NCBI GenBank assembly: GCA_947303735.1
Contig: CAMYZD010000004.1
Coordinates: 1-44,445 of the forward strand
Length of the DNA: 44,445 nt
Direction: 5' to 3'
From: an uncultured Bacteroidales bacterium
Lineage (GTDB): Bacteria > Bacteroidota > Bacteroidia > Bacteroidales > P3
Below are positions 17,418 through 26,383 of the stretch, piece after piece; within the stretch, counting starts at the first letter, position 1; every line of letters starts with the position of its first letter. The notes beneath the pieces were generated by a model. That model ran no database searches and was not told where the DNA came from. It was given only the letters and a program-made list of their open reading frames with translations. A program made the position numbers and the translations under genes.

Positions 17418-19589
17418 ATGAAAAAAATCATCGTTACCCTGACCTTGGCTTTGCTGGTATTGGCACCTGCCGCCAGCCGCGCCGACGAGGGCATGTGGCT
17501 TCTGTCGCTCATCGGCAAAAATTATGCCGACATGCAGAAAGCCGGCTTTAAGCTCACGCCCGAAGACATCTATTCTATCAACCAGAACTGCATCAAAGAT
17601 GCCATTGTGGGCCTCGGCAACGAGGGCCGCCCCTTCTGGCACTTCTGCACGGGTGAGATTATCTCTAACAAGGGTCTTATCTCGACCAACCACCACTGCG
17701 GCTACGGCAAGCTGCAAGAACATTCGACCGTGGAGCACGACTATCTGCGCGACGGCTTCTGGGCATACAACATGGCACAGGAACTGCCTAACCCGGGTCT
17801 GACTGCCTCAATACTGGTGCGCATGGAAGATGTGACCGGACGTGTGCTGGAATGCCTTAGCGACGACATGAGCGAGGCCGACCGTGCCAAGGCTGTACGC
17901 AACGTCAGCCAACGAATTGCCCAAGAAGCTGTGGCAGGCACCGACTACGAAGCTACGGTGAAGCCCATGTTCAACGGCAACCAATTCTTCCTGTTTGTCC
18001 ACATCATTTACAAGGATGTCCGCCTCGTTGGTGCACCTCCTTCGTCGATGGGTAAGTTTGGTGGCGACACCGACAACTGGGCTTGGCCCCGCCACACTTG
18101 CGACTTCTCGATGTTCCGCATCTATACTGCCCCCGACGGCAAGCCCGCCGCCTACGCCAAGGAGAATATTCCTCTGAAACCCAAGCACCACCTGCCCGTC
18201 AGCGCACGCGAGCTAAACGATGGCGACTTTGCCATGGTGCTCGGCTTCCCCGGCACGACCGACCGTTTCCTCACTTCCTTTGGATTGGAAGAGACCATGG
18301 GCATTAGCAACGACTTGCGCTACAAACTCCGCACCGTGAAAATTAATGTCTTGCGCGAGATGATGAATGCCGACCAGGCCATCCGTATCAAATACGCCTC
18401 GAAGTATGCCAGCTGTGCTAACTATTGGAAATACAGCAACGAGCAGAATATTGCCCTTAAGAAACTGAATACCATGAAGGTAAAACAGGAAGTGGAGCAG
18501 GAGTACTACGACTGGGCCTTGGACAAAGACCCCAAGTATCGCGCCGCCCTGAAACGCATTGAGCAGAGCTATGCCGAGCGCAGTGAACTGCAGGCTGCTC
18601 TCACTTATCTCGACGAAGGTCTGCTGGAGGGTCCCGAACTGCTGTACCAGTCGGTGGTGATGGGTCGTAGCATCAAGGCCATGCTTGCTGAGACCAATCC
18701 CGACCAACGCGATGCCATGCTGGAAGAGATTCGCCAAACTGCCGCCAAGTTCTACAAAGACTATGACCAGGAGGTGGAGCAGCGTGTGATGGCCGCCATG
18801 ATGGCTTATACCTACAGCAATATCGACCTGAAATATGCTCCCGACTGCCTGAAAAACGCCGACCGCAGATACAAGGGAGACTTTGAGGCATTGGTAAACA
18901 GACTGTTCAGCAACAGCATCTTTGCCAACGAGAAGGTGTTTGCCGACTATCTGAAGAACCCCAGCCTGAAAGTGCTCGAACGCGACGACATCTATAAGTA
19001 TGGCTCAGAGATCCTTGCCAAGTACCGTGATTTGTACCAGTCGATTCCCGCCGAGTCGAGAGACAATCTCACCCGCGGACAACGCGACTTTGTTGACGGC
19101 ATTCTCCAGATCAACTCCGGCCGTAAACTGATGTGCCCTGATGCCAATAGCACCATCCGCCTCACCTACGGCAACGTGAAGGCTTACGAACCTCGCGACG
19201 GTGTGACCTACCACTACTATACCACCCTCGAGGGTGTGATGCAGAAGGAGAATCCTAACAGCACAGAGTTCGTCGTGCCCCAGCGTCTGAAAGACCTCTA
19301 CAATGCCAAGGACTACGGTCCCTATGTCAACAGCCGTGGCGAGCTGCCCACATGCTTCATCACCAACAACGACATCACGGGCGGTAACAGCGGTTCGCCA
19401 GTGTTGGATGCCTACGGTAACCTCATTGGACTGGCATTCGACGGCAATGGAGAGGCCATGAGTGGCGACATCGACTTCGAGGAGAACCTGCAACGCTGCA
19501 TCTGCCTCGACAGCCGTTATATGCTGTTTGTCATTGACAAGTACGCCAACGCACAGAACCTAATTGCCGAAATGGATATCGTGCGCTAG
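17418..19589 (+). CDS. S46 family dipeptidyl-peptidase (DPP7-like)
   Basis: This is a secreted or periplasmic serine exopeptidase that removes dipeptides from oligopeptide N-termini, feeding amino-acid-using metabolism. Signal peptide about 1-22 (MKKIIVTLTLALLVLAPAAS). The catalytic triad is visible: His in NHHCGYG (91-97), Asp in the DTDNWAWPRHTCDFSMFR region, and Ser in GNSGSPVLD near the C-terminus. The residue after LAFD is Gly, as in DPP7 (bulky hydrophobic P1), not the Arg that marks DPP11 (acidic P1). This assignment relies on known Porphyromonas enzymes. The 723-residue length is typical. It is monocistronic, with its own promoter and a strong terminator. Confidence 0.93.
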   Translation: MKKIIVTLTLALLVLAPAASRADEGMWLLSLIGKNYADMQKAGFKLTPEDIYSINQNCIKDAIVGLGNEGRPFWHFCTGEIISNKGLISTNHHCGYGKLQEHSTVEHDYLRDGFWAYNMAQELPNPGLTASILVRMEDVTGRVLECLSDDMSEADRAKAVRNVSQRIAQEAVAGTDYEATVKPMFNGNQFFLFVHIIYKDVRLVGAPPSSMGKFGGDTDNWAWPRHTCDFSMFRIYTAPDGKPAAYAKENIPLKPKHHLPVSARELNDGDFAMVLGFPGTTDRFLTSFGLEETMGISNDLRYKLRTVKINVLREMMNADQAIRIKYASKYASCANYWKYSNEQNIALKKLNTMKVKQEVEQEYYDWALDKDPKYRAALKRIEQSYAERSELQAALTYLDEGLLEGPELLYQSVVMGRSIKAMLAETNPDQRDAMLEEIRQTAAKFYKDYDQEVEQRVMAAMMAYTYSNIDLKYAPDCLKNADRRYKGDFEALVNRLFSNSIFANEKVFADYLKNPSLKVLERDDIYKYGSEILAKYRDLYQSIPAESRDNLTRGQRDFVDGILQINSGRKLMCPDANSTIRLTYGNVKAYEPRDGVTYHYYTTLEGVMQKENPNSTEFVVPQRLKDLYNAKDYGPYVNSRGELPTCFITNNDITGGNSGSPVLDAYGNLIGLAFDGNGEAMSGDIDFEENLQRCICLDSRYMLFVIDKYANAQNLIAEMDIVR

Positions 19590-19621
19590 GTTCACCCTAT
19601 AAGTAAGACAACCCAAATACT

Positions 19622-19655
19622 AAAAAAGCGGGTTCTTGACGGGACCCGCTTTTTC
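19622..19655 (+). terminator. rho-independent terminator of the S46 peptidase gene
   Basis: The stem AGCGGGTTC/GGGACCCGCT (one G-T pair) is closed by a six-base loop and followed by TTTTT. It is flanked by A-runs, so the structure extends on both sides. Confidence 0.88.
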
Positions 19656-19686
19656 TTAGGGACAAACTACTAATATAAATGATTAT

Positions 19687-20427
19687 ATGATGAAAAGGAA
19701 TGTATTATTGTTTGGACTCCTATCTTTTGTAGGGCTATTTGTTGGGAGTTGCACTAATGAGGACGACCTTCAGCCATTGATACAGGAGGGCGACCATGAT
19801 TACTTTACTATCGGAGTAGGCAAGCAAGTGGTGTTTGCGCCGGGCAACCTTGCCGAGGATGGACGAAGTTTTGTGGAGCACCAATGGGAGAGTGGCGGTT
19901 TGTTTGGCTGGGGGACTGGAAATAATCCTAGTCTAACTTCTACCGACTGGCAAGACTATCCCACCTTCTACGACTGGGGCGATTCCATCGAGGGAGGATG
20001 GCGCACATTGACTAAGGATGAGTGGAACTGGGTCCTTTTTGGTAGAACTGACGCTTACTATAAGTGCACGAGAGGCACGGTAAATGGTGTGCATGGGTTG
20101 GTACTATTGCCTGGCAAATGGACGCTGCCGGAGGGATGCACTTTTACGCCTGGCGGCATAGGGTATGATAATAACATATATAGCCCATCGCAATGGCAGC
20201 AGATGGAGGCGGCTGGTGCGGTATTCATTCCCTCGACAGGCTATCGGGAAGATAGCATTGTATATAATAACGGTGGAGATGGCGGCTCCTATTGGACATC
20301 CACTCCCGCCCCTTGGTCGAAGGGCGGAGCGTACTTTTGGGCATTTAGCTCCGACATATTTATATCGGGAGGTTTCAACCATAGTTACATTGGTCGTGCG
20401 GTACGCCTAGTCCGTGATGTGGAATGA
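19687..20427 (+). CDS. small lipoprotein with FISUMP/C-type-lectin-like domain
   Basis: The 246-residue protein has a lipoprotein signal (MMKRNVLLFGLLSFVGLFVGSC, lipid-modified Cys about 22). The mature part contains KQVVFAPGNL, FGWGTGNNP, YPTFYDWG, WRTLTKDEWNWVL, VNGVHGLVLLPGKW, AGAVFIPSTGYR, YWTSTPA and a final GRAVRLVRD. This pattern is the widespread Bacteroidales family related to the Fibrobacter major paralogous domain (TIGR02145) and to the C-type-lectin/FGE fold (recollected, not searched). Function unknown; a surface ligand-binding role is plausible. The C-terminal end resembles the kind of fold that diversity-generating retroelements vary, but no reverse transcriptase is in the window. 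The start could be either Met of the ATGATG pair. Confidence 0.75.
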   Translation: MMKRNVLLFGLLSFVGLFVGSCTNEDDLQPLIQEGDHDYFTIGVGKQVVFAPGNLAEDGRSFVEHQWESGGLFGWGTGNNPSLTSTDWQDYPTFYDWGDSIEGGWRTLTKDEWNWVLFGRTDAYYKCTRGTVNGVHGLVLLPGKWTLPEGCTFTPGGIGYDNNIYSPSQWQQMEAAGAVFIPSTGYREDSIVYNNGGDGGSYWTSTPAPWSKGGAYFWAFSSDIFISGGFNHSYIGRAVRLVRDVE

Positions 20428-20554
20428 TAATTGGGACAGAGTAGCCTCTCCACAAGAATAACCCCCTGGTACTTTTTTAGGGCAGACGACTTTTCCGCCT
20501 CTTCCATTACATACCCCCCAAATGACCAATCTGCAGAAAGCTGCCAAGATGGCA

Positions 20555-20588
20555 TAAAAAAAAGAGGGTACCCGTGGGATATCCTCTC
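20555..20588 (-). terminator. rho-independent terminator of the HU gene
   Basis: On the minus strand, AGAGGATA and TACCCTCT pair (one mismatch) across a nine-base loop, followed by eight T. It lies 28 bases past the HU stop. The T-run faces the minus direction only. Confidence 0.85.
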
Positions 20589-20615
20589 TTAGGTTTGTTG
20601 CAATGGGGTTGCGAC

Positions 20616-20876
20616 TTAGATGAGCCCCTTGCCTGCCTTGAACTTGGCACTCTTCTTGGCAGCAATCTTGATGGTTTTGCCAGTACGAGGGTTGCGGCCC
20701 GAGCGGGCAGGACGGTCGACTACGCTGAAGGTACCAAAGCCAATGAGGGAGATTTTCTCACCCTTGGCAAGCTGCTGTTTGACCACATCGATGTAGGCAT
20801 TCAGCGCTTTGGCGGCATCCACCTTAGTGATTTGTGCTTTCTCTGCCATGGCGGCAATTAGTTCGGTCTTGTTCAT
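20616..20876 (-). CDS. HU family DNA-binding protein
   Basis: HU is a small histone-like dimer that bends and compacts DNA. The 86 residues start MNKTELIAAMAEKA and contain the HU signature GFGTFSVVDRPARSGRNPRTG (about 46-66) including the Pro-tipped DNA-binding arm. It ends KKSAKFKAGKGLI. The gene is monocistronic, with its own promoter at 20915-20922 and a terminator. Confidence 0.96.
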   Translation of the reverse strand: MNKTELIAAMAEKAQITKVDAAKALNAYIDVVKQQLAKGEKISLIGFGTFSVVDRPARSGRNPRTGKTIKIAAKKSAKFKAGKGLI

Positions 20877-20914
20877 AGTGTATTTTTTTAGGGTTTAATG
20901 TTTTTTTACGGCTG

Positions 20915-20922
20915 CAAATATA
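20915..20922 (-). promoter_or_regulatory. -7 promoter element of the HU gene
   Basis: The minus strand reads TATATTTG followed by CA, an exact TAnnTTTG, 38 bases before the HU ATG. No clear -33 TTTG is visible. Confidence 0.65.
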
Positions 20923-20987
20923 GGAATTTTTTATCTCATGCTGATAAAAATTTTGAAAAAATATATGTTAATTTTTTAGACGCTTCA

Positions 20988-21929
20988 TCACATCACTATC
21001 TTCCAGTCGGTTACATCGTACCCCCGAAGGAATTCCGAAATGTTAATTCTTCGTTTGCCACTGGGTTGGAGGCTCAAAATATGGACGAATCCGTCGCTTA
21101 CTCCGACTTTTTGATAGCTTCGACGGTCGGTGAGCCACTCGCCTAGGTGGCTTTTAGAGTCGGGCTCAAACGAGACTTGATAGACCTTGAAAGTGTGGAG
21201 CTCGCCTCGAGGGTCGCTCAACTGCATAGTGGCGGCCGGGTAAGGCGATAGACCACGGACAAAGTCGACAATCTTAGCACCAGGCAATTGCCAAGGAATG
21301 GCACAGTCGGCCTTAAAGATTTTGGGCGCTGGCTTGAGCTGGGTGTCAGCAGGCTGGGGTCGTGGAGTGAGCGTATCAGCAGCAAGCCCCTCAATAGTAC
21401 GCACTACCAACTGGCTGCCCATGGTGGCGAGACGGTCGTGGAGGGTTTCGGCAGTGTCGTCTGAGGTGATGGGCGTTGACTCTTGCAGTAGGATGCCGCC
21501 ATGATCGATGTGGTGGTCGAGCAAGAAGGTAGTTACACCTGTCTCGCGCTCGCCATTAATGAGCGCCCAGTTAATGGGAGCGGCTCCCCGATACTGGGGC
21601 AGCAACGAGGCGTGGAGGTTGAAGGTTCCCAAAGGTGGCATGGACCACACGCTTTCGGGTAGCATGCGGAAGGCAACGACGACAAAGAGGTCGGCACCCC
21701 ATGCTCGCAGGGCATCCTGGAATTGAGGGTCGCGCAGACGCTCGGGTTGGAGCAGGGGGAGCTGATGCTGAAGGGCATATTGCTTGACAGGAGATTGGGT
21801 GACCTTGAGGCCGCGACCGGTGGGGCGGTCGGGCACGGTAACGACGCCTACTACTCGATGTCCCGCTTCACATATAGCTTGGAGTGAGGCAACGGCAAAA
21901 TCGGGGGTACCCATGAAGACTATGTTCAT
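20988..21929 (-). CDS. fmt: methionyl-tRNA formyltransferase
   Basis: Fmt formylates Met on initiator tRNA using 10-formyl-THF, needed for normal translation initiation. Seen: MNIVFMGTPDFAV start, the formyl-THF motif FNLHASLLPQYRGAAPINWA (about 107-126), and HIDHGGILLQ with the catalytic Asp (about 140). The C-terminal OB-like domain begins near residue 210. The 313-residue length is normal. It lies 39 bases after the sigma-54 fusion gene on the same strand, likely in the same transcript. Confidence 0.96.
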   Translation of the reverse strand: MNIVFMGTPDFAVASLQAICEAGHRVVGVVTVPDRPTGRGLKVTQSPVKQYALQHQLPLLQPERLRDPQFQDALRAWGADLFVVVAFRMLPESVWSMPPLGTFNLHASLLPQYRGAAPINWALINGERETGVTTFLLDHHIDHGGILLQESTPITSDDTAETLHDRLATMGSQLVVRTIEGLAADTLTPRPQPADTQLKPAPKIFKADCAIPWQLPGAKIVDFVRGLSPYPAATMQLSDPRGELHTFKVYQVSFEPDSKSHLGEWLTDRRSYQKVGVSDGFVHILSLQPSGKRRINISEFLRGYDVTDWKIVM

Positions 21930-21968
21930 ATTGAGGAAAACGTTAAGAGGTAAGAACTAATGGGTTAT

Positions 21969-24452
21969 TTATCGAACTCGGAGGCGGGTACCAGACTTGG
22001 GTTTATTAAGGTCTGGATTGAGCTCCCTGAGTTTGTCGACGGTGGTATAGTTGCGCTTGGCAAAAGCCTCAAGGCTCTCGCCCTTTTTTAGTCCGGCATA
22101 GACGGGTTTGCTGGTCCCAGGCTTGGGTTTTACCTGTTCTTCGGGAATGATGCTCTTGTCGGCCTTGTAGACTAGGCTTTCACCTACACGAGGTTTGCGG
22201 ATGCCAAAATAGGTCTTGTCGAGGTAGAGCCTGCGAGTGCGGAGAGAATAGTTAGAGAAGTCCAGTATCCATTCAGGGTCAAAGGGTTCGTATTGGAATC
22301 GCACCTCGAAATGGAGATGGGGTCCAGTGGATCTGCCAGTGCTGCCGCCCAGTCCCAAAGTCTGTCCTGCGGCAACGACCTGCATCGGCTTGACGTTGAT
22401 TTTGGAGAGGTGGCCATAAACGGTCTCGAGGCCGTTATAGTGACGCACCACGACTAGGTTGCCATAGGCGCCCATGGGTCGGGCGATACGCACAACTCCG
22501 TTGAAGGCACAGCGGACTGGTTCGCCCATCTTGAGGCGGATGTCTACGCCTCGGTGGGGGCGATTCCATCGCCATCCGTAGGGGGAGGTGATAATGTTCT
22601 TGACAGGGAAACAGAACTTCTCGTTCTGTTTGAGCAGGGTGATGGATATTTCGTCGGGCAGGGAGTCCATAGAAAAGTTCTCCAGTCGGACGTGAGCCCC
22701 CGAGAGGTTGCGCCCATACCAGAGGGCGGAGGGAGGGGGCAGGGTAGCATTGTACATAATGTCTATCAGCTCATCGCCACTGGCTAGGGCGGTATCGATG
22801 GCGGTGGGATCGGGTTCAGCCTCGTGGATTTCTAAAGCTCCAGCATGGGTGTGGTTGGCAGTTTTTTTTTGACCCTTGGCCGAAGAAGTGGGTTGGGTAC
22901 GGGACTTTGCCTGCCCTTCTCGAATACGGGCATTGACGACTGAGTCAAAGTAGCTCTCGTGTGGCTTTTGTGCAAAGCCGTTTGTGCCTAACTGTAACAA
23001 GAGGATTGCAATCACCATCTTAAGCATACGGCGCAGGCGGCATACGGGGATGCCCAGCATGTCGCGATATTTGGCCACGGTGCGGCGTGCCACAGGGAAG
23101 CCCTTATCGTTCAAGATCTTTGCCAACGCTTCGTCGCTCAATGGGTTGCTCTTATCTTCGGCATCGATGGTTTCGCGCAATATCTGACGCACAGTTTCGG
23201 TAGCAACCTCTTCGCCCTCGGCTCCCACGATGGAATGGGAGAAGCAGTCCTTGAGGAGGAAGGTGCCGAACTCAGTCTGCACATACTTGCTATTAACCAC
23301 CCGTGAGATGGTGGAAAGGTCGTAGCCCGTATCATCGGCTATATCGCGCTGTAATAGGGGGTTGAGTCGGGACTTATCACCCGTGAGGAAGAAGTCGTGC
23401 TGCCGACGGAGGATAGCTTGCATAACTCGCAGCATGGTGACATGGCGCATGTGTAGGGTATCAACCAGAAGATTGGCGCTATCGGTCTTCTCGCGTAGGA
23501 AGTCTACAGTCTCTTTCTCGCCCGGCGTCAGACGTTGGAGGGAGGTAAGCTGCTTCAGCATGTCCTGATAGTATTCGTCGAGTTGGAGTTGTGGCAGATG
23601 ACTGTCGTTGAGAGATAGTTGCAGATCGTCGTCGTGACGTGAAACGATAAAGTCGGGGACAATGTAGTGTGCATGCGACGACACCTCGCCGCCTGACCCA
23701 GGCTTGGGGTTGAGGCTGCGGATGCGCTGTATGGCCGAATCCAACTGCTGCTCGTCGAGCTGCAAGGTTTCCATCACGCGGTTGTAGTTGTGGTTGACAA
23801 AAAGGTCGAAACAGCGGTCTATTACTTGTGTTGCCCACTGGGTAGGCGGGTCTTGCTTCTCGGCACGATGGAGTTGAAGAGAGAGACACTCTTGGAGGTT
23901 GCGGGCGGCAATGCCAGGAGGATCCAGTTGCTGGACAACGGTCAGAACATCCAAGACCTCTTGGGGCGACACCTCAAGTCCCTGAGTAAAAGCAAGGTCG
24001 TTGGCAATGAGGTCGGTGCTACGACCCACATAGCCTGAATCATCGAGGCTGCCAAGAATCTCCTGAGCTATGACGCGTTGCCTTTCGGAGAGGTCTTTCA
24101 ATTCCAATTGGCTGAGCAAAGTGTCATAAAATGAGACTTCCGACACCAATACCGTCTCAAACGAGTCGGGGTTCTTGTCGCGTTCCACCCGTTCACGATA
24201 GCTGTAGTCGTCATCATCGGTGTCTATACTGATGAGGTCGTCGCGTTCGTCCTCATCCCTGTCGGTATCGGGAAGGGGCTCGGGAGCGTCTGCCACTGTG
24301 GGGCTGTCTTCAAGAACGGGGTTTTTCTCAATCTCCTCCTTAATACGCTGTTCCAACGCAGTAACAGGCAACTGAACAAGCTGCATAAGCAATAGTTGCT
24401 GCGGCGATAGCTTCTGTTGAAGCTTCATAGTCTGACGTTGGGAACTCTTCAT
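21969..24452 (-). CDS. rpoN: sigma-54 (RpoN) fused in frame to an M23 peptidase with LysM
   Basis: One 827-residue ORF joins two full-length proteins. Residues 1-475 are sigma-54: Gln-rich activator-binding region I (about 8-47), an acidic region II (about 55-95), the core-binding domain, an HTH (about 375-400), and the RpoN box ARRTVAKYRD (455-464). Residues 476-827 look like a separate secreted hydrolase: signal-peptide-like segment MLKMVIAILLLQLGTNGFAQ (476-495), a low-complexity stretch, the LytM/M23 domain with zinc ligands H633, D637 and H714 and the partner H712, and a LysM domain (783-827). Motifs of both parts are intact. Alternate frames have stops within a few bases of the join, so a single indel could restore a normal stop. 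As read, sigma-54 would be tethered to the inner membrane unless signal peptidase cuts or translation restarts at the Met codon at 23027. Confidence 0.9.
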   Translation of the reverse strand: MKSSQRQTMKLQQKLSPQQLLLMQLVQLPVTALEQRIKEEIEKNPVLEDSPTVADAPEPLPDTDRDEDERDDLISIDTDDDDYSYRERVERDKNPDSFETVLVSEVSFYDTLLSQLELKDLSERQRVIAQEILGSLDDSGYVGRSTDLIANDLAFTQGLEVSPQEVLDVLTVVQQLDPPGIAARNLQECLSLQLHRAEKQDPPTQWATQVIDRCFDLFVNHNYNRVMETLQLDEQQLDSAIQRIRSLNPKPGSGGEVSSHAHYIVPDFIVSRHDDDLQLSLNDSHLPQLQLDEYYQDMLKQLTSLQRLTPGEKETVDFLREKTDSANLLVDTLHMRHVTMLRVMQAILRRQHDFFLTGDKSRLNPLLQRDIADDTGYDLSTISRVVNSKYVQTEFGTFLLKDCFSHSIVGAEGEEVATETVRQILRETIDAEDKSNPLSDEALAKILNDKGFPVARRTVAKYRDMLGIPVCRLRRMLKMVIAILLLQLGTNGFAQKPHESYFDSVVNARIREGQAKSRTQPTSSAKGQKKTANHTHAGALEIHEAEPDPTAIDTALASGDELIDIMYNATLPPPSALWYGRNLSGAHVRLENFSMDSLPDEISITLLKQNEKFCFPVKNIITSPYGWRWNRPHRGVDIRLKMGEPVRCAFNGVVRIARPMGAYGNLVVVRHYNGLETVYGHLSKINVKPMQVVAAGQTLGLGGSTGRSTGPHLHFEVRFQYEPFDPEWILDFSNYSLRTRRLYLDKTYFGIRKPRVGESLVYKADKSIIPEEQVKPKPGTSKPVYAGLKKGESLEAFAKRNYTTVDKLRELNPDLNKPKSGTRLRVR

Positions 24453-24495
24453 AGCGGTGCAGTTTACTTTTAATAACTACACTTTGCCCTATTTA

Positions 24496-25923
24496 TTATT
24501 TGTCCCCGTCAAAAAATTTGTCCTCGAAATTGAGCAGGTATACTTTTTTCGTCGCTCTGGTCACGGCGGTATAGAGCCAACGAAGGTATTCGCGGTCTAG
24601 CATTTCCTCCGTCAGATAACCTTGGTCTATGATGACAGTTCCCCATTGCCCACCTTGAGTCTTGTGGCAGGTAAGGGCATACGAAAACTTGACTTGCAAG
24701 GCATTATAGTATGGATTCTGGCGAATTGCCCGTAGGCGTTCTGCCTTCTGGGGAATGTCGGCATAGTCCTCAGCCACGGCATCAAACAGCTGACGGGATT
24801 CCTCCTGGGTGAGCGAGGGCGACTCGCTATGCAGTGTCTCCAACATCAGCTTGCAATCCACAGGTGGTGCGTCAGGATAATCAACAAAACGCATGGTGGC
24901 ATCCACAAAATGGAAACCATAAAGTTCCTGATGGTTTCGGACCCCCTGGAGCTCCACTATGTCGCCATTGGCAATGAATCCCATCTCGCTATCGGCATCA
25001 AGCCAATAATAATTATTCTTCACGACCATCAAGTAGTCGCCTGCATTCACCTCCTCCTCCCGATAGAGCACCCGATTGCGTATTGCTTGGTTGAACAGGT
25101 TGGCACGTTTGTTGCTACGGGTTATAACAGCCACCTGCTCAAGGCTGTCGCTGCTATACGCGCCATTCAATACCTCCTCCAGGTCGGCACCCGAAAGCCT
25201 TACTATATCGTCATAGCCCTGCAAGTCAAACATGGGCAGGTCGGGAGGTTCTCCCTCCGAAAGGTCCATCAGTTTGGTACGCAGAAGGGTGGCATTCGCC
25301 AATATGCCCGAAAGTTGCTGTTGCCGCACCACCTCTGTGAGCCTATAATGATGCACCTTGAGGTGCATAAACGCCCTAAGATACTCCAAGTCGAGGGCGG
25401 GACTTTCAGATGCCCCCACCGGTGGAAGCTGGGCCTCGTCACCGATAAACATCAGCCTACAATTTTTACCCTCCTGCACATAGTCGACCAAGTCTTCTAG
25501 CAGACTGCGCCGTCCCACCCCCTCGTCTGCCGAGCCTATCATCGAGGCCTCGTCAACGATAAAGAGAGTATATGTGTGCTTATTGACACCCCTCACCACG
25601 TGGACCATTCCATCCGTCCCCATCTGGGTCTGATATATCTTCTTATGGATGGTAAAGGCCGGCTGACCCGAATAGCCTGCTAGCACTTTGGCGGCACGAC
25701 CGGTAGGAGCCAACAAAAGAGTCTTGATCCGCATGGCTGGGGCCGATTGGATAAGGGCGCTGACGAGCGACGTCTTACCCGTGCCAGCATATCCGCTGAG
25801 CACAAAAGTCGCCGAGGGATCGGCATCGTACAGAAAGTCGACCATCGCCTCACAAGCCGACAACTGACTGCCGGTAGGCTGGTGGGGAAAGTGTGACAAT
25901 ATGTGTCTGACCGCGGAGTTCAA
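24496..25923 (-). CDS. RecD-like ATP-dependent DNA helicase
   Basis: This is a superfamily 1B-type helicase related to RecD/Dda. Seen: Walker A GYAGTGKT (44-51), motif Ia LLLAPTGRAAKVL, Walker B LFIVDEASM, motif III MFIGDEAQLPPVG, the UvrD C-terminal 2 fold with ALTCHKTQGGQW, and motif VI YTAVTRATKKVYLL near the end. At 475 residues it lacks the long N-terminal domain of RecD2, matching the short AAA_30 helicases common in Bacteroidota. The substrate and repair role are inferred. It precedes the sigma-54 fusion gene by 43 bases. Confidence 0.9.
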   Translation of the reverse strand: MNSAVRHILSHFPHQPTGSQLSACEAMVDFLYDADPSATFVLSGYAGTGKTSLVSALIQSAPAMRIKTLLLAPTGRAAKVLAGYSGQPAFTIHKKIYQTQMGTDGMVHVVRGVNKHTYTLFIVDEASMIGSADEGVGRRSLLEDLVDYVQEGKNCRLMFIGDEAQLPPVGASESPALDLEYLRAFMHLKVHHYRLTEVVRQQQLSGILANATLLRTKLMDLSEGEPPDLPMFDLQGYDDIVRLSGADLEEVLNGAYSSDSLEQVAVITRSNKRANLFNQAIRNRVLYREEEVNAGDYLMVVKNNYYWLDADSEMGFIANGDIVELQGVRNHQELYGFHFVDATMRFVDYPDAPPVDCKLMLETLHSESPSLTQEESRQLFDAVAEDYADIPQKAERLRAIRQNPYYNALQVKFSYALTCHKTQGGQWGTVIIDQGYLTEEMLDREYLRWLYTAVTRATKKVYLLNFEDKFFDGDK

Positions 25924-25958
25924 AATCGTAATGGAACAGGAATAGAACTATATGATGA

Positions 25959-25994
25959 CAAAAAAGGAGGTCCGCCTGTAGGGCGAATCTCCTT
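25959..25994 (-). terminator. rho-independent terminator after secG
   Basis: On the minus strand, AAGGAG-A-TTCGCC pairs with GGCGGA-C-CTCCTT across a five-base loop and is followed by TTTT. It ends the secG transcript 20 bases after its stop, so the helicase gene needs its own promoter. Confidence 0.85.
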
Positions 25995-26014
25995 ATATCA
26001 ATCTTACCTGACAA

Positions 26015-26365
26015 CTATTCAGCCTCAGGAGCAGGGGCAGCCTCGGTAGCCACAGGCACGTTGTTGGTAGCAGCAGGGGCGGCTGTCACGCTCTTGGCAG
26101 CATTGACATCAACCTCGGTAGAAATCTCTGACTCAACGGTGTGGCGAGGAATGGCGATAGTGGCAGCCAATGAGAGCACTGCCAAGGCAATTGCCAAGCC
26201 CCAAGTAATCTTCTCGATAGTTTCTGTAGTTTTCCGGACACCCATTATCTGGTTGGGGGCGCTGAAGTTGGCAGCCAAACCACCACCTTTTGAATTCTGA
26301 ACCAGCACGGCAACAGCCAACAATAGGCATACAAGCAAGATAAGGATAACAATAACTGTGTACAT
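26015..26365 (-). CDS. secG: Sec translocon subunit SecG
   Basis: SecG is the small auxiliary subunit of the SecYEG protein-export channel. Seen: two membrane segments (about 3-22 and 53-72), separated by the conserved cytoplasmic loop with QNSKGGGLAANFSA (about 23-36). A C-terminal tail of about 40 residues, rich in Ala, Val and Glu, extends beyond the usual 75-80-residue core. It is 18 bases downstream of the TPR-like gene. Confidence 0.92.
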   Translation of the reverse strand: MYTVIVILILLVCLLLAVAVLVQNSKGGGLAANFSAPNQIMGVRKTTETIEKITWGLAIALAVLSLAATIAIPRHTVESEISTEVDVNAAKSVTAAPAATNNVPVATEAAPAPEAE

Positions 26366-26383
26366 GTTTTTATTTTATTTGAT

